Origin: an uncultured Hyphomicrobiales bacterium
Lineage (GTDB): Bacteria; Pseudomonadota; Alphaproteobacteria; Rhizobiales; Devosiaceae
DNA length: 34,209 nt
Assembly: GCA_903842455.1 (NCBI GenBank)
Contig: CAIMLX010000111.1
Location: 1 to 34,209, forward strand
Reading direction: 5' to 3'
The notes under the pieces were generated by a model. The model had not been told where the DNA came from, ran no database searches, and saw only the letters and a list, made by a program, of their open reading frames with translations. Both the position numbers and the translations under genes were made by a program. Position 1 is the first letter of the stretch. Each line of letters starts with the position of its first letter. Positions 32,616 through 34,209 of the stretch are shown here, one piece after another.

Positions 32616-33872
32616 TCACACCGGCTTGAGCAGTGCGTGCTTCTTCTTGCCGACCGAGAGCTTGATCACGCCTTCAGGGAGCAGCGCTGCCGTGCCGAGG
32701 GTCAGGCGGTCGTCAGACACGACGTCGTCATTTACCCGGACAGCGCCCGACTGGACATGGCGACGCGCCTCGCCATTAGAGCCGGCGAGGCCGGCCTGCA
32801 CGAGGGCGTTCAACAGCCCGATGCCTGCCGCCAACTCGCCCTTCGACACTTCGGTGGTCGGCAGCGAGAGGTCCAGCGAACCGCCCTCGAAGGTTGCCGA
32901 CGCCGTCGTTGCGGCCTGCGCCGCCGCTTCGCGTCCATGGACGATCGCCGTCACTTCCGTCGCCAGGATTTTCTTGGCCTCGTTGATTTCCGAGCCGCCG
33001 AGTGCCCCGATCTTCGCGATCTCGTCGAGCGACAGGCGGGTGAAGATCTTCAGCCACTTGACCACGTCAGCGTCTTCGGTGTTCCGGAAATACTGCCAGA
33101 AGTCGTAGGGGCTGAAGAGCTCGCCGTTAAGCCAGACGGCGCCGGAGGCCGACTTGCCCATCTTCTCGCCGGAGGACTTGGTCAGCAGCGGTGTCGTCAG
33201 CGCGTAGAGCTGCGGGCCACCCATCTTGTGGCTCAGTTCGACGCCGTTGATGATGTTGCCCCACTGGTCGGAGCCGCCCATCTGCAGCACCGTGCCGTAG
33301 CGCCGGTTGAGCTCGGTGAAGTCGTAGCCCTGCATGATCATGTAGTTGAATTCGAGGAAGCTCAGCGACTGCTCGCGGTCGAGCCTCAGCTTCACCGAAT
33401 CGAAGCTCAGCATGCGGTTGACCGAGAAGTAGCGGCCGACGTCGCGCAGGAACTCGACGTAGTTCAGCTTCAGCAGCCAATCGGCATTGTTGACCATGAT
33501 GGCGTCGGTCGGGCCGTCGCCGTAGCGCAGGATGCGGCTGTAGACCTGCTTGATGCTCTCGATATTGGTGGCGATCTGCTCGACCGTGAGGAGCTTGCGC
33601 TGGTCGTCGCGGAAGCTGGGGTCGCCCACCATCGAGGTGCCTCCGCCCATCAGGCTGATCGGGCGATGGCCGGTTTCCTGCAGCCAGTAGAGCAGGGTAA
33701 CGGTGATCAGGTTGCCGATATGGATCGAGGTCGCCGTGGCGTCGTAGCCGACATAGGCGGTGATCGTCTCCTTAGCCGCCAGGGCGTCCAGGCCCTCCGG
33801 ATCGGAGATCTGGTGGATGAAACCGCGCTGCTCGAGGACGTTGAGAAAATCGGACTTGTACTTGGCTGCCAT
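32616..33872 (-). CDS. tyrS: tyrosyl-tRNA synthetase
   Basis: Class I synthetase that charges tRNA-Tyr. The 418-residue product has the HIGH-type motif HIGN at 51-54, YMIMQGYDF and [12 protein letters not shown] in the tyrosine pocket, the KMSKS-type motif KMGKS at 237-241 and a C-terminal S4 RNA-binding domain (about 350-418). The start ATG at 33872 has AAGGGG about 8 nt upstream. The 103 nt upstream, before the alpha/beta hydrolase stop, hold two long inverted repeats. It runs tail to tail with parE with no spacer. Confidence 0.98.
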   Translation of the reverse strand: MAAKYKSDFLNVLEQRGFIHQISDPEGLDALAAKETITAYVGYDATATSIHIGNLITVTLLYWLQETGHRPISLMGGGTSMVGDPSFRDDQRKLLTVEQIATNIESIKQVYSRILRYGDGPTDAIMVNNADWLLKLNYVEFLRDVGRYFSVNRMLSFDSVKLRLDREQSLSFLEFNYMIMQGYDFTELNRRYGTVLQMGGSDQWGNIINGVELSHKMGGPQLYALTTPLLTKSSGEKMGKSASGAVWLNGELFSPYDFWQYFRNTEDADVVKWLKIFTRLSLDEIAKIGALGGSEINEAKKILATEVTAIVHGREAAAQAATTASATFEGGSLDLSLPTTEVSKGELAAGIGLLNALVQAGLAGSNGEARRHVQSGAVRVNDDVVSDDRLTLGTAALLPEGVIKLSVGKKKHALLKPV

Positions 33873-33901
33873 CGGCTTGCCCCTTCAGATCGACCGGCTC
33901 G

Positions 33902-33928
33902 TCATGCGGGCCGTGCCGACCCGCATGA
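33902..33928. repeat. inverted repeat in the hydrolase-tyrS gap
   Basis: Perfect 9-bp arms TCATGCGGG (33902-33910) and CCCGCATGA (33920-33928) with a 9-nt loop. It directly abuts a second, longer inverted repeat at 33929-33964. It may fold in the tyrS leader transcript. Confidence 0.6.
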
Positions 33929-33964
33929 GGACCTCATCCCGAGCCATTGGGAAGGATGAGGTCC
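33929..33964. repeat. REP-like palindromic element with 11-bp arms
   Basis: GGACCTCATCC (33929-33939) and GGATGAGGTCC (33954-33964) are perfect 11-bp arms around a 14-nt spacer. CCTCATCC...GGATGAGG arms are familiar from interspersed palindromic repeats of many alphaproteobacteria (recollection). There is no T-tract. It lies 11 nt after the hydrolase stop and may also act as a 3' end. Confidence 0.6.
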
Positions 33965-33975
33965 GGGACGTCTGG

Positions 33976-34209
33976 CTATCGCCCCTTGCCCGCCGCGATT
34001 TCCGCGCGGCGCCGGTCAAGATAGTCGGCGCAGCGCTCGGTCAGCTCGTCGATCTTGCCTTCGTAGAAGTGGTTGGCGCCCTCGAGAATCTGCTGCTCGA
34101 TGGTGATGCCCTTCTGCGTCTTCAGCTTGTCGACCAGCTTCTGTACCGATTGCGGCGGCGCGACCCGGTCCTTGTCGCCGTGGATAATCAGGCCGGACGA
34201 CGGGCAGGG
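33976..34209 (-). CDS. alpha/beta hydrolase, C-terminal part (5' end beyond the window)
   Basis: The visible 77 residues are the C-terminal end of an alpha/beta hydrolase: LIIHGDKDRVAPPQS carries the catalytic Asp (in HGDKD), and EGANHFYEGK carries the catalytic His. The nucleophile Ser region lies outside the window. The HGDKDRVAPP wording resembles dienelactone-hydrolase-like or serine-aminopeptidase-like esterases of rhizobia. The gene is read towards tyrS, 103 nt upstream of it. The substrate is unknown. The reading frame is open to the end of the window. Confidence 0.88.
   Translation of the reverse strand, partial: PCPSSGLIIHGDKDRVAPPQSVQKLVDKLKTQKGITIEQQILEGANHFYEGKIDELTERCADYLDRRRAEIAAGKGR

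Noticed and set aside
1-34209. CRISPR array, tRNA, rRNA, prophage or insertion sequence
   Set aside because: No regularly spaced direct repeats, no cloverleaf or rRNA-like stretch, no transposase, integrase or phage structural gene was seen.

Overview
The window is a dense stretch of a high-GC alphaproteobacterial chromosome. Gene content points to the Hyphomicrobiales, and a Devosia-like organism is the best guess: it has the argS / SPOR protein / scpA-scpB / tatABC block, a CckA-type hybrid kinase, a DUF3971 AsmA-like protein and an alphaproteobacterial GTTC-N7-GTTC SOS box at recA. The genus is inferred from gene style only. There are no rRNA or tRNA genes, CRISPR arrays, insertion sequences or prophage genes.

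Layout. 171-8032 (+) is housekeeping: arginyl-tRNA synthetase, a large Pro/Ala-rich SPOR-domain envelope protein, the ScpA/ScpB kleisin pair for chromosome condensation, and the complete TatABC exporter. 8243-13276 (+) holds the CckA-like kinase, tightly followed by a UGT-type glycosyltransferase and a class I methyltransferase. 13273-18519 (-) holds a two-gene module of papain-like protease plus chagasin-like inhibitor, a sugar or redox operon (AraD1 family, aldo/keto reductase, glutathione S-transferase) and a SpoU/TrmH RNA methyltransferase. 18600-20777 is an ECF sigma / RskA-like anti-sigma pair (-) facing a divergent secreted DUF4394 protein (+). 20893-22455 (+) has a small unrecognised protein and recA.

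22610-27813 (-) carries the most striking gene: one 1105-residue protein that joins E1-alpha and E1-beta of a 2-oxoacid dehydrogenase, a lipoyl domain and a complete FabH-like ketosynthase III. An M23 peptidase and a Bcp-type peroxiredoxin follow on the same strand. 27927-32615 (+) holds the DUF3971/AsmA-like protein, a universal stress protein behind a near-ideal FNR/FixK box, and a ParDE toxin-antitoxin pair with a palindromic candidate operator. The window closes with tyrS (-) and the 3' end of an alpha/beta hydrolase gene (-), separated by two adjacent long inverted repeats.

Two items are the best candidates for undescribed biology. One is the E1-lipoyl-KASIII fusion, which could pass an acyl group made by decarboxylation of a 2-oxoacid directly from a lipoyl arm to a ketosynthase, without E2 or acyl-CoA. 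The other is the cytoplasmic papain-like protease encoded 4 nt upstream of its probable I42-type inhibitor.
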